Assembly: GCA_003971905.1 (NCBI GenBank)
Contig: RSEE01000021.1
Location: 310,001-374,000, forward strand
Direction of reading: 5' to 3'
DNA length: 64,000 nt
Source of the DNA: Moniliella sp. 'wahieum'
Taxonomy: Eukaryota; Basidiomycota; Moniliellomycetes; Moniliellales; Moniliellaceae
The notes under the pieces are model-generated. The model was not told the origin of the DNA. It saw only the letters and a list, made by a program, of their open reading frames with translations, and searched no databases. The position numbers and the translations under genes were made by a program. Positions 46,362 through 57,415 of the stretch are shown piece after piece. Position 1 is the first letter of the stretch. Each line of letters starts with the position of its first letter.

Positions 46362-47155
46362 GGTGATGGCGGGCAAAAGGGGGCCAGCAGCAAAGAGAAA
46401 AGACCGCAATGACGGATTGTGAGCTGCGCCATGGGCAATGGCCTGTGGACTGGACAGCAAGCTACTGATTGAGCCGAGGGGGCGTGAGCGGATGTTGCAA
46501 TTGTGTTGGGCACGTGACGGCAGCGACGGGCGAGGTGACCGGTGACCAGTGAGTTGTCTCCCATGGCTCATCTCTCTTTCCTTCGATCTCTATGCCCTTC
46601 GCACGCCCAGGCGGCGTGGCGGCGTACCGCACACGCATGGGAGGGCCCCTGTCAGCGTAATGGGGAACCCATTCGTTAGGAGTGGGGGACGAGCACATCC
46701 ATTGTGGCGGAGGCCTGGCATGCGAGTACATGCGCCAGATGGTATCACCCAGGGTGGGGCCGGGGCCGAGGCGGCAGGCAGGCAATGGCCAGTCTGCTTT
46801 CCGCCCATCGGCGGAAATGGCCTGGGCGAAGGTGATGAATATGTGATGTGCTCCAACGTCGTTTATTTGGATTGGGGTGCGCTGGGATGCCTGAGCCTCA
46901 GGCCCCTAGCCTCAGCGGGCCTCGGTAGGCCTCGGCGCCCCTCGGGCCCGACCTAGGTGACACCAGCTCAGCACGAGGGCAGTGTGCCAGGCGTGCCCGG
47001 TTTGGCAAGGGCCCTCTCCCCCCAACCGACACCTGGCTGTGCCGCGCATCCACGTATTCCGCGCGAAGAGCTCAGGCTCAGGCTCAGCGCTAACCTTGGC
47101 CTGGCCAACCGCACCCTCCGCTTCACCCACCACCAGCATTCTTTTCTAGCCCCCC
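46362..47155. other. Divergent promoter region of MEU1 and IFA38
   Basis: Contains GGTGACCGGTGACC at 46534-46547 and a GCCTCGGCGCCCCTCGGGC-type GC stretch near 46920. No gene recognised; overlapping frames are shadows of GC-rich sequence. Confidence 0.5.
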
Positions 47156-48414
47156 ATGGAAGCTCGCCAAAACGCGTGGGTCGTGCCGCTCAGCTTCAAC
47201 ACTGGTATGTTGCCCCCCCCAGGCCTCATGCGTTTGTGGCCACGACGTGGAGCGAGAGCTGACTGGTGTGCTCAGTCGACGAACGGGTGATGCCTGTACT
47301 CGTTGCGGGCGGTCTTCTGGCGTTGGTGGGGGCATTTGTCGTCCTCAAGCAAGCGTTGGATCTGGCCCGTGTTGTGGCGGGAGCCTATGTCCTCAAGGGC
47401 ACTTCGCTCAATAAGTACAAAAACAAGAACAACGCCCCCACCTGGGCCCTCGTTACGGGCGCCACGATGGGATTGGCAAGGAGTTTGCTTGCAACTCGCT
47501 GCCAAAGGGTTCCATTTGGTCATTGCGTCACGCACTCTCTCCAAGTTGGCAGCGACGCAGGCTGAGATTGTGGCCCAGACGCCTTCGGCCCAGGTCGAGA
47601 CGGTGGCCATGACTTTGCCCAAGCTGGCGCAGCAGAATACGCCAAGCTCAAGGCTGCGTTGGGCACAAAGGATGTGGGTGTCCTGGTGAACAATGTGGGC
47701 GTATCGCACTCTGGTCCTGTGCTCTTTTCCCAGACCCCTGAGGCTGAGCTGGCGCAGATTGTACAGATCAACATTTCGGCCACCCTGGCAGTGACGCAAG
47801 TGGTGCTGCCCGGCATGATGGAGCGGCGACGTGGTCTGGTACTCAATCTGGGTAGCTTTGCTGGTGCCTTCCCCACCCCGCTACTGGCTACCTACTCGGG
47901 TTCCAAGGCCTTCTTGGCGGCCTGGTCCCAGAGCGTGGCAAGCGAGGTGGCACCGCTGGGAGTGGATGTCGAGCTGGTCAACACATACTTTGTCGTGTCT
48001 AACATGAGCAAGATTCGCCGCTCCTCTCGCATGATTCCTCTGCCGCGGGACTATGTTCGGCAAGTGCTGTCCACCATCGGTCGCCCGGTCGGCGCTGTGG
48101 GGCGTGCCTTCACCTCTACCCCGTGGCCTGGCCATGCACTGATGGACTGGGCGTTGAGCCGGTTCGTGCCCGAGTCCATCCTCTTCTCTCAGTCGCGGGC
48201 GATGCAGGTCTCAATCCAGAAGCGAGCCGAGCGCAAGAAGCTGGGAAGCGAAGGCGCAGTAAAGGGGCAGCCGCAGCAACCTCGAAATGGGTGTGCCATG
48301 CGCTCTGCTCAGCTGGGCGTTGAGGGGACTATGCGGTCCGCCGAATACGCCCGGACGTCGGTGTACGGTGCCGCAAAGTCTAAACACTCGTTCCGAGCTG
48401 TTTGCCGTCGATAA
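47156..48414 (+). CDS. IFA38: Very-long-chain 3-ketoacyl-CoA reductase
   Basis: ER membrane short-chain dehydrogenase that reduces the 3-keto intermediate during fatty-acid elongation. Exon 1 (47156-47204) encodes MEARQNAWVVPLSFNT; intron 47205-47275. Then VMPVLVAGGLLALVGAFVVL (membrane anchor), APTWALVTGAT with the NADPH fingerprint TGxxxGIG split by slips near 47463-47490, AAKGFHLVIASRTLSKLAAT, VGVLVNNVGVS, LNLGSFAGAFPTPLLATYSG with catalytic Ser and Tyr, and SKAFLAAWSQSVASEVAPLG with the catalytic Lys. The tail SIQKRAERKKLGSE is basic; the stop is uncertain (48323 or 48414) because either of two frames may be used. Confidence 0.92.
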
Positions 48415-48877
48415 TCGATGTGACGTGTGACGCTTGCTTGCAGCTCGGATGATGGCATGCCCCTGACCGGCCTGATCAGGAGTGGGAACGCAACGGAAAG
48501 TATCGGAATAAGGAGGCTAGCTGCATGGATGGGCCTCGTGTATATCATGCACCGCATGCATCCAAGGAAATACATCATCGACATCATCCATTGTGCATCA
48601 GTGTAACAGTGTGGTCTGCGTCTGTGGTCTGCGTCAACTCCAAGAGTTGTGACAGTAGTCTGAGCCATCAAAACATACAACAGACCAGTGTTGTTTTTTA
48701 GCCACAGAAGGGTGACTCGAGTGTTTGGCTAAGGTCCCCGTCAGTCTCTCTCCAGGCTTAAGACGGTACAGCCTAGCTCCTGGTGGCGATTGGCTGCTTG
48801 ATACCCGTCTGTAGGTCTTGCTGCTTGGCTTAGATCCCCACCACTGCTAGTGCGATTGCATCACCCTGGATGACCAT

Positions 48878-48901
48878 CAGATCTCAGATCTCAGATCTCA
48901 G
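48878..48901. repeat. CAGATCTC octamer array (3 copies)
   Basis: Three exact tandem copies of an 8-mer built around the palindrome AGATCT. Single or double copies recur near 5200-5223, 31884-31897, 62851-62864 and 62993-63010. Confidence 0.85.
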
Positions 48902-49571
48902 AGGACTCCACTGAGGTCGCATCAATTGCAGAGCAGTAGTAGGCTCGTTTGCCCCCTTTGGTGTGGCTTGAAGTTTGAAGCTGATGGCTATTGAATGCTT
49001 GCCAAGTCAGGTCCTGATCCTGCCACAGGCCCCAGGATAGGATGCAAAAGCACACAGCGATTGATTCGCGGGGGCGGAAGAGACAATAATGCGTGGTGGA
49101 AAGGAAGGAGGGAGTGGGATGATTGACGGTCGTCGACAATCCAGCTCCCCAACTTATACTTGTGCGAGGCGGCCCCGTTCCGCCTCTGTTCCGCCCCTGC
49201 CCCGCCCCTGCCCCGCCCCTTCCTGTTGCCCCTCCGGCCGCCTTCCCCACCGTTGTATCTCCCTTGCTTGCCCCCACAGTACTATCCCCGCACGCTGTGA
49301 TGCATGATGTTGGCATGCAGGAGGATCGATACGGACCACAGGTAAGCGATAATCGATAACTGGATAACTGCCACTGCTGTTGGACACAGCAGACACGTCG
49401 TGTAGTGCTTGAAGCTTGAGTGGACTCGGGGCTGTCCCGCTGTGCACTTATTCATGCCATGCATCATAACCATACCCCACAGGACCTCCCCCTGGGCCAA
49501 CATGCCAGTGAACGTCACGCGTCAGCTTTAAGGCCCCCACGAGGAAGTAGCCGTTTGTCATTAACGTGAGT

Positions 49572-49599
49572 ACGTTGAACGATACGTTGAACGTTCAGC
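49572..49599. repeat. AACGTTGAAC-type inverted word cluster
   Basis: ACGTTGAAC occurs twice within 28 bp, followed by its near complement GAACGTTCA. Similar words at 39521-39536, 32179-32202 and 50037-50063. Confidence 0.6.
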
Positions 49600-50795
49600 T
49601 TTAGTCAACTAGCCGACCACACGCAAGAAACCGATTTTTCTCACGCTCCTCAGTTGCTCCGGCACGCGTCATTAATAGCTCCGCCTCGATAGCCGACGGG
49701 TAACGCGTTCGCGTAACGGGTAAATCCAGTGAACGTATGGCAGGTATAGTGAGTAATGCTGCTTACTGACATGATAGTACGGAGGGACTGAGTACTGCAG
49801 GAGTCTCAGGTGTGGGAATGTCGTCGAACGTCGAACATCGACGCCGAAAATGCTGCCCCCATTGTCTTTCCGAGCGTTCGGCTAATCGATCAGCGCCAGC
49901 ATCCAATTGTGAGTGCCAGAGCAGCGCTCAGGCGCTCTGCACTGATACTGTACTTAGGGCCTTTGGGAGCCAACGTTACGCGCCATAGCTCATCGCGTCA
50001 TACGTCACGCGTCAACGCGACGCTCAACGCGCGCTCCAACGTTCGACATGATCAACGTTCAATAGAAGGTACTGTGCCCCCCGCCGCGAGCCAAATGAGA
50101 GTTGCTCGTGCGAGCGTCCACAGCGGGTGCGGTCTACATTCCCGCGGCTTGGCCATCCTACTTCTCGGATTGTCCTTTATTGCCCGTGTCACCTGGTGCC
50201 CCACAATCCCCCGTCCATTCGTCAGGGAAAGCCCAGGTCACATGTCATGTGTCACATACCACACCCCTGCAGGGGTGGTTATATGCGCTCCGAATCGACC
50301 TACTCACAGAAACTCTGATGCGTCTTGAGTTCGCGCTGTACTCAGTTACCTCTCAGCTTCACCGTCTTCAACTGCTTCAAGCTTCCGCATCGCACGTAGA
50401 TCGGTGGGCTGTGCAACGCCACAGTAGCTTGGTTCTGATGCGGCGATGCGATACTATAGTGATGGCATTATCACCTAGAGGACTGCATCGTTTGCTCACT
50501 AGCACGGGAATAGGTTCAACCTTCGGATGCTGCTGTTGTTTCAGCTGCTCGACTCGCCCTCCTTTCCTCTCAGGCTGATCCTATCCAACGATCACAGAAT
50601 GAACAGGTCATGTTGACAAAATTTTGAGGATTCTGGACTGCTGCCGGCGGCTTGCGCAGTCGGAATGTATGGCTTTGCGGCGACTGCTCCCCATTCCAAA
50701 TCCGTGCATTCCCTACCTCAATGACGATCCCCTATACATTGCCAATCCTCCCTGCCCTGCTTGCTCCTTACCACCAACATCTTAGAGGGGCAGTC

Positions 50796-51834
50796 ATGCG
50801 TCTCTTTCTGCCTCTCGTCCTCATTTTACTTGTTGTGGCCGCAATCGCTCTGGCCCAAGAGCCAACAGGTTACTTCAATCCAGCACTAAGAGGAGGCAAT
50901 AACATGGCTCACTGTGCGTTTTGTTCCCACCTGCTTTCGTCTGGCTTGTATGCGGACGCCATTTTATTATGAACAGTGTGTCCGAAGCATACGGACTGCG
51001 AGAATGATTTTTACTAACCTTCTGCTTGTTCTCTGTCTTCAGTTCCTTGGAGCCTCGTTCTCCTCGGCGAGCCTCTCAACGTCATCATTTCGGGTGATTC
51101 CACCCCCACGCTCCTGAATGTGAAGGGGCTAATGCGATGGGCTGAAGACATGGGCTATGGACGTGAAGTACGTTGACTCTCCCCCTCTTACCATGCATAC
51201 CTGCATGGGCCGTATATTGATGCGCTCTTCCTCTTTTTCTAGTGCTTTGGGTTGCATGAGGGGATCAAGCAGCAAGCCAACTTGGGTGACGGGCGTGGAT
51301 GGCAAGCTCAGGAGCTCGAACTTCGATGGTTATATGGCAACAGTCCCGTATTGGGCGCTTGCGACGAAACGTTCCGGGGCGGGAGCCACTTTCGTGCCTT
51401 TCAACAAGCAGGGACCAACGCCTGGTTCCTGTCTGTCTCCAATGAGATGAACATCTTTGCTCACCATCGTATCACGGTACGTTATCTCTCTCAAAAGAGA
51501 GTGTGGAGTTGCAGACCCTGATTCTATGTCTGCTTTCGCGATTGTGTGTGTGTGTTTTACTTGTTAACACAGGCGGACGGGTATAATGCGTAAGTCGTCT
51601 CCTCGCATCTCCGTTTGGCCTTCAAAGAACCCTTCATAATGCTGACCCATTTTTCGCAGTGGCCGCGACAAACTCGTGGGTGAAGCCCAGCGACACCGGA
51701 AGTATAATGGGGGGAAGTACAACACGACTGTTCAGTACATCTCGGGCTGGCTCCCAACCGGTTCCGATAACATCCACCATGATGTGTCAATTGATGGACG
51801 AACTGCGGTCTTGACCATCAAGGAACTCGCATAG
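50796..51834 (+). CDS. Conserved fungal secreted protein, function unknown
   Basis: 222 residues from five exons with a clean frame: 50796-50913, 51043-51167, 51243-51476, 51573-51589 (17 nt) and 51660-51834. Signal peptide MRLFLPLVLILLVVAAIALA. The mature part has NVIISGDSTPTLLNVKGLM, RWAEDMGYGRECFGLHEG, QQANLGDGRGWQAQELELRW, GACDETFRGGSHFRAFQQAG, ADGYNAGRDKLVGEA and IDGRTAVLTIKELA. I recall the same motif order (Cys-rich, ANLGDG-GW, GRD..VG, final VA-L-IK) in uncharacterised secreted proteins of asco- and basidiomycetes; no activity is known to me. Two Cys pairs may form disulphides. Splice sites are canonical throughout. Confidence 0.9.
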
Positions 51835-53390
51835 CACCTCTTCAAGACATACCCACTCGTCCGGCCGTGCCTCGTCGACCCAATTTCACCGCCGTCCACT
51901 GACTGCCACCGGCGGACTTTTCATTGGCTGAACCACGGCCTGCTAATACTGTTTTTCGTCTCTGCTCATCGACATCGATCATCATCTTTTGCTGCCTACC
52001 GTTTTCCCCTCCCGGGATGTGGACTATGCGTACAAACCACCACCAAGCACCCTGTAAATACTCAACTGTCACACCTTCATTCATCCTTTCATCCCTATCC
52101 GTCCCTCAATAACATGTAACACCCTCACATCTGCCCAGCCGATCTTGTTTCTATATTGCCCCACCGTTACATCTGGCGTAGCACTCGGTGGCTATAGGTG
52201 AGGGTGAGGACGATCAGTCTCTGCTTGTCAAATGCGGCAAGAAAAAGGTCGAAGACAAGTGGCATGTGATGCATGTCACATGCGATAAAGGACAGTATGT
52301 GACATGGGGATACCAGGGTGAAAGGGTTCCAGCGTGGAACGGTGGCTACGGTGGCAAAGGGGAACGGTGGCTAAGGTGGGGACGCAGCTGCTGCGTACCG
52401 AGCCGGGGCGAAGCGCCAACAGACCGGGCCGTCGACCCGGCGGTCTCCTCGTCTGGGATATGGAACAACTAAAAGTTAAAAACGAGAGAAGATCAGCTTC
52501 AGCGGGACAAACGGTGAAAATGTGGGACAGTAAGCTTTTGTCACATGTCATTGGAACCGGCGGGGCGATAGAGTTTCATAACTATGACGTTGCTACACAC
52601 CTTCCGACCCATTTGGCTCTGCCCCCCCTCCGATATTTTGGCATTGCTAGTATTGCCCGATGAGATCATGCAGATCATGAGAGGGAAATGAAGCGTGAAT
52701 GTGAGATGGACTTGTGCCAGACGTGATGCATGATGTGCATGATGTGCCTGATGCATGTTGGTGTAAGCAGAGGGTGCATAGGGAGGGGGGGGGGCATGTG
52801 AAATCCCGACCAGCGTGTAACACCGCATGAGAGGGCTGTCGTGAGTTCGAAGAGACCAGGTCTCTTCCCCCTCCGCGCGTATGAACATGGTACGGTGTAT
52901 TATGAGTAGGTTATCTGTGCGAAAATGGTTAATGGCCACGGACCCAAAGAGGTATAACCGCGTATGTGATTACGGCCGCAAAAATTATAGAACGTGTCTA
53001 ATAGATCCGATAAGTCTCTTCAAGCTTCAAGCTTCATAATCAGTGCACGCGATGAACGAAGATGAACACTAATCTCTCTGTGCGTGGTCGGCACATATTG
53101 CAGGGAAAAGAGATGTAAGCCAAGAATATAAAAGGCGAGCTTTTTGGTAGAACTAAGCACAGACTCTATTAGAGACCCTATAGGCCCTGTGGCTGCTCCT
53201 AGGACCCCTAACCAGGACCCCATAAGCGGATGAGAGACATCGCCACCTGCGGGGTGGGGTGATCACGGTGTCTGGCACAGCTGCGGACAAATTAATGTGT
53301 ATCTCGTTGACACAGTGGAACCGGCAACGAATATTTAACGTTTTGCACACAGCGCAAACCCTTGATCAAAAGTGGGGGCCGTCGGACAAC
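51835..53390. other. 1.55-kb intergenic region, no gene recognised
   Basis: Contains a low-complexity tract of ATGCATGATGTGCATGATG type at 52725-52760, a G8 run near 52790 and a relatively AT-rich part at about 52900-53160. No family signal in any frame. Confidence 0.45.
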
Positions 53391-54503
53391 ATGAAGCATC
53401 CACCTCCACCTGCACCGGTTATACCTCTTGTCCCACCCTGCTGTTTTCTGTCATCTTACTTTCGGAGATTGACGCGAAGCAGGCTGCTGGTACGGTTCCC
53501 TTTGCCAGTACGCCTCTGGGTGCAAGCGATCCGTATATCAACATCCGGCACATCGACGCTGAGCGGGTAGGTTTTATCCTCAAGGACTGTGATCTTTCCT
53601 ACGTCAATTGGCTTCGCCGTATCATGGTCGCAGAGGTGTTAACTACTGTTGCCATTGATCAGGCTTGATATCAGCGAGAACACTTCACAGCAATCCCAGA
53701 TGAGTTCCTGGCTCATCGAATGGGCCTCATCCCTCTCATTTCGACCGACACGGATAGTGCCCTGGTGAACGCGAGTGTGAAGAAGGATGCTGTGAGCGAT
53801 GCACGGCCGAATTGACGCTTCACGTGCGATGTTCCCGTTCCCAGCGGGCTACACTCGATATGACCACTGCCGACTTGATTCGATCCGCTCCGCTGGGTGA
53901 GCGGTACCCGGGAGACCCAATGATGAACAGTGAAGGTCCCTTTCCTTCTATACCCCCAACAAGCACCCTGATTTTGCTAAGCCTACGTCCCAAGTAGGTA
54001 TGGCGTAGCCTGCAGTGTTGATTGCCCGCATGGCTCCCGGTCAGGAGCTTAGGCTGCGTTGCTTGGCCCGCAAGGGCTTTGCCAAGGAATACGCCAAAAG
54101 GTCCCCCGTCTAATCCATGGAACAAGCTCCACCATACTTCCTATTACTGATGGTTCGAAACATGGGCCGAGGAAGAATGGCCCTTGTCTCGCAAGCACAG
54201 TTTGAGGATCGACCCGACCCATATGTGCCATTTGACTTCAATGTCGTATAGTCAATCGGTTCCACTTTAAGCTTTAACGTGCAAACGATCGGGAAGAAGT
54301 TGTCGAGACGGTATGTCCGCCCGGTCCCTTGTTCCCGTCACTGATCCCTCCTGACTCGTTCTGCGTTTGTCCTACGCCATTTACAGGTACTTATCATTCT
54401 CGAGCCCCGCACTTCCAAGGTAAGCGAGGGGCTGGGGGTGCAGGGGCCAAATATGGGCATGAACGGGAATGTTGGCCTCAACACAACGTATGTGCCCACA
54501 TGA
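53391..54503 (+). CDS. RPB3: RNA polymerase II subunit Rpb3, heavily frame-broken
   Basis: Third-largest Pol II subunit, partner of Rpb11 in the assembly platform. The start is unclear; the ATG at 53391 is the best candidate. Recognisable blocks: SDPYINIRHIDAERVGFILK, DLSYVNWLRRIMVAEV, IPDEFLAHRMGLIPL, STDTDSALVNASVKKDAV, the zinc-binding CERCTAELTLHVRC loop, TLDMTTADLIRS, ARMAPGQELRLRCLARKGFA, WFETWAEEEWPLSR and VPFDFNVV. A probable intron is about 54311-54387. The tail VSEGLGVQGPNMGMNGNVGL ends at 54503. Interruptions are denser here than elsewhere (at least six in about 850 nt, plus an in-frame TAG near 54005). Rpb3 is essential, so this is either poor local sequence or a second, decayed copy. 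Confidence 0.82.
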
Positions 54504-55234
54504 TCCAGCCGAACGGATACGCGAACGGTCAAATAGTAGCGTTCGCTTGGATGGTTGACGTGGGCTCGCGGCTGCTGCTTCCGATCCTCCCCTTGTATCG
54601 GTAGTTCATATCTCAAAAATTATGCTTGTTGTGCAAGACAGCGCGGGCTGCTCTATTGCAAATACGTTTTGAGAAGGAAGAGTGCATTTCAGGAGAGGGT
54701 GTGTCCGACAGGCGTAATGACACGCCGACCCATTGCATGTGCAAGCACACGCGGGCCAAGTGCAAAGTGATGCTTGGCGAGTATGTTCTGGGCCACGCAT
54801 GAAACTCATACACCAGTAGGAAGGCTGGTGACGAGCGATTAATGGGTCCTTTGGCTGTCCTGAGAGAAAGGGAGGTGGGAAATGGAAAAAAGGATAGAAA
54901 GTTTAGCACCGCAAACATGCATTCCAATGCACGACTTGGGACTGGAAAAGAGCTGGCTGATGAGGTTGCTGGATGGCGAAGCCGATGGTGGTGGTTGTCA
55001 AAAAAAGAAATGCCTCCTTCGTGAAGCTGGCATAAACAGAACGAAACTGCAGCCTCCACTGGCGGAACCCAAGGCGGAATCGCCCCGTCACGTGATATTA
55101 TGTACAGCATTGAATATTGATTGGATCCGGCACCCGCAACTCCGGCCGTGCCATTAGATTACCTGGCCCTGGCCCATCTCCGCCGATAAAAATCCACCCT
55201 CCATCAGGCGAAGCTTCGAGCTTCCTTGTCCGAC
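54504..55234. other. Intergenic region between RPB3 and RPN10
   Basis: No gene recognised. RPB3 coding could extend to about 54600 in another frame. Confidence 0.5.
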
Positions 55235-56329
55235 ATGGCGTCTGAAGCAACCATGCTGGTGTATGTTTCCCATATAAGAGCGGTCAGACCGTTTTGAGCT
55301 GACCACGAAGGCATCCAGGGTGGATAACAGCGAGTTTATGCGCAATGGCGACTACCCACCCACACGCTGGGAAGCGCAGGCCGACATGGTCGATCTCCTC
55401 TTTCGCGCCAAGAGGGCGGCCCATTCAGAAAATCAAGTGGGTCTTATGACTCTTAGTGGAAGCCCTGAGGTCCTGGTCACGCATACGGCCGACCACGGAG
55501 AGTTCCTGGCTGGGGTGCATCGTATCCAACTCGCAGACTCTCCCCAAGTCCGGACTGCGTTCACCATCGCTCTGCTCGCGCTAAAGCAAAGACGAAACCA
55601 GACTCAGCGCCAGCGAATCGTCTTGATGAGTGGGTCGCCTCTGATGGAGACGGAAGAGGAGCTCCAACACCTTGCGAAGCTGCTACGCAAAAATAATGTC
55701 GCTCTGGACGTGATTGCCATGGATGAGAAGGAGAATGAGAGCAAATTGGCGGCCCTCATCACTGCGGTTAACATTTCGCATGTGTGCACTTTGCTCAAAA
55801 TTCCTCCTGGTACAGGGAGTACTGTGTCTGCCATTCTACGAGACTCTCCTATCCTGGGCAACTCTACTGTGCCCCCAACTACTCGCCCGGTGGAGGCGCC
55901 CTTGTCCAACTTTCCTCTGGATGATGATGCGGAATTGGCCATGGTACGTGCCCTCGCTGGATTATCCCCTGTGTACTGACAAGACCGTTTTCAGGCCTTG
56001 CGACTTTCGCGGACAGAGCAGGCCCGCAACCGTGTTCGTGTTCATCGTGTCGTGGATCATACGGGCCTCTTGGGGAGGGAAGAGGATGAGGTCGGGGATT
56101 ACCCCCCTACTGCGCCGGAACCCGCTCCATTGGCCGGCAAGGCTCCATGGTCATGCCTGGCGCCGAATCAATCTTGGGTGCCGGTTCAGCCGCTGTGGAC
56201 GACCGTGAGGCAGAGCTTGTGCGCCAAGCAAACGCTTTAGCTGCCCCGCTGCCTCAAACGGCCCAAGCACCATCTCCATCCCGGTCTTCACCCTCGGATA
56301 ATACACCTCACCCCTCCACCTCAGATTAA
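55235..56329 (+). CDS. RPN10: 26S proteasome ubiquitin receptor Rpn10
   Basis: Non-ATPase subunit of the 19S regulatory particle that binds polyubiquitin. Exon 1 (55235-55260) encodes MASEATMLV; intron 55261-55318; exon 2 begins VDNSEFMRNGDYPPTRWEAQ, the vWA domain, with ENQVGLMTLSGSPEVLVTHT, RQRIVLMSGSPLMETEEEL and NNVALDVIAMDEKENESKL. Intron 2 (55944-55994) falls inside the ubiquitin-interacting motif, which reads DDDAELAM|ALRLSRTEQ. Exons 1 and 2 read cleanly; exon 3 slips once between about 56050 and 56145 and ends AAVDDREAELVRQANALAAP and a Ser/Pro tail. About 329 residues. A second acidic motif (DDREAELVRQANAL) may be another, degenerate ubiquitin-interacting motif. Confidence 0.95.
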
Positions 56330-57415
56330 GACCGGAAACAACATGACACTACTGCGCTCAACAGGGCGGGGCGGGGCGACACAATGAGATTAATGACGGA
56401 TGTAACGGATATGCTGATGTTTTCGTCCCCACGAAAATATGGGAGTACAAGTACCCGCCGGTTAAAGTAGGCGCAGGCCTGGGCGAACGTTTAACCGGGA
56501 GGAGACGCGTATTATATCCGCACCTATGGCTGTGTGGTGTGGCACAGCGGCATCGCCTCCTCGAGAAGGCGAGCTGTGAGAAGAAAGCCCCAACTCCCAG
56601 AAACTCGTACTCATCCTAGATCCGTGTTAAGATCTAGCCCCTGGCAATGCCTACGCGGGGTGCACTGCCGCGCCAAACTGCCAAAGAGATACCACAAAGA
56701 ATTAGCCGCGAAGAGGCACATTAGGGAGATGGACAACACCGTTTTTCCCGCCATGTTCATTCGCATCTCGCATCCGCTGGCGCTACATCCCATTTGGAAA
56801 ATGAGAGTGGCGAGACCCAGCAGAACGCCCTGACTTTTGCTGGCGACGCCATTGCAATGGCCTTCTATAATTGGTGTTTGCGAGCGTCATCAGGAAACGC
56901 GGTGCGAGCGCTCGCAAAGCTGGTGGGGGAAGTTGCCACAAACGATGTTGATGTGGATCCTTAGCAGGGGGCCGCGTCAATTGGTTTGTGAAGCTGAGGA
57001 GCTCTGGCGCTCCGGTCTGGGCGCCAGACCACAGAGGTTCAGTTGGTTGAGTAAGTGCGGGGACGGTGCAAAGCGGTGATGTCATACAAGGTCCTACACT
57101 GCCCCCAGGCAGCATTGTGGCCGGAGCGGGTTTAGCAGCGTTAGACCCGCTGTCTCCGCCCTTGCCTGGGGCCAGTGTCGGTATGAGCCCGAGGTGGCTG
57201 GGGGATTTGTCAGACCGAATGTAATCGATAATCGGCCACCGGCAGAAATAGGCCGCGTGCCGTGCTGGTCCGTCCCCCAGCGAGTGGCCCCAGTGCTTCC
57301 GCCTGCTGCCCCCAGACCGGCTGCGGAAAAGATCAGAACGATCAGTGCCGCCGGGTACTTGGTACTTAACTCCCACCCACCGCTGCATACCCCCTCCACT
57401 TCCCAACCACCTATC
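56330..57415. other. Intergenic region between RPN10 and CYB2
   Basis: No gene recognised. Contains an AACGTTTAACCGG word near 56488. Flanks the CYB2 start with a C-rich leader. Confidence 0.5.

Larger units (their letters stand above)
48415..50795. other. 2.4-kb stretch without a recognisable gene
   Basis: Holds the CAGATCTC array and several TTGAACGTTCAA-like words (49572-49599, 49825-49845, 50037-50063). Open frames lack family signals. The last 150 bp are the leader of the secreted-protein gene. Confidence 0.4.

Noticed and set aside
54150-54170. B-box-like GGTTCGAAAC in RPB3
   Set aside because: It encodes the conserved WFETWAEEEW block; no tRNA fold.
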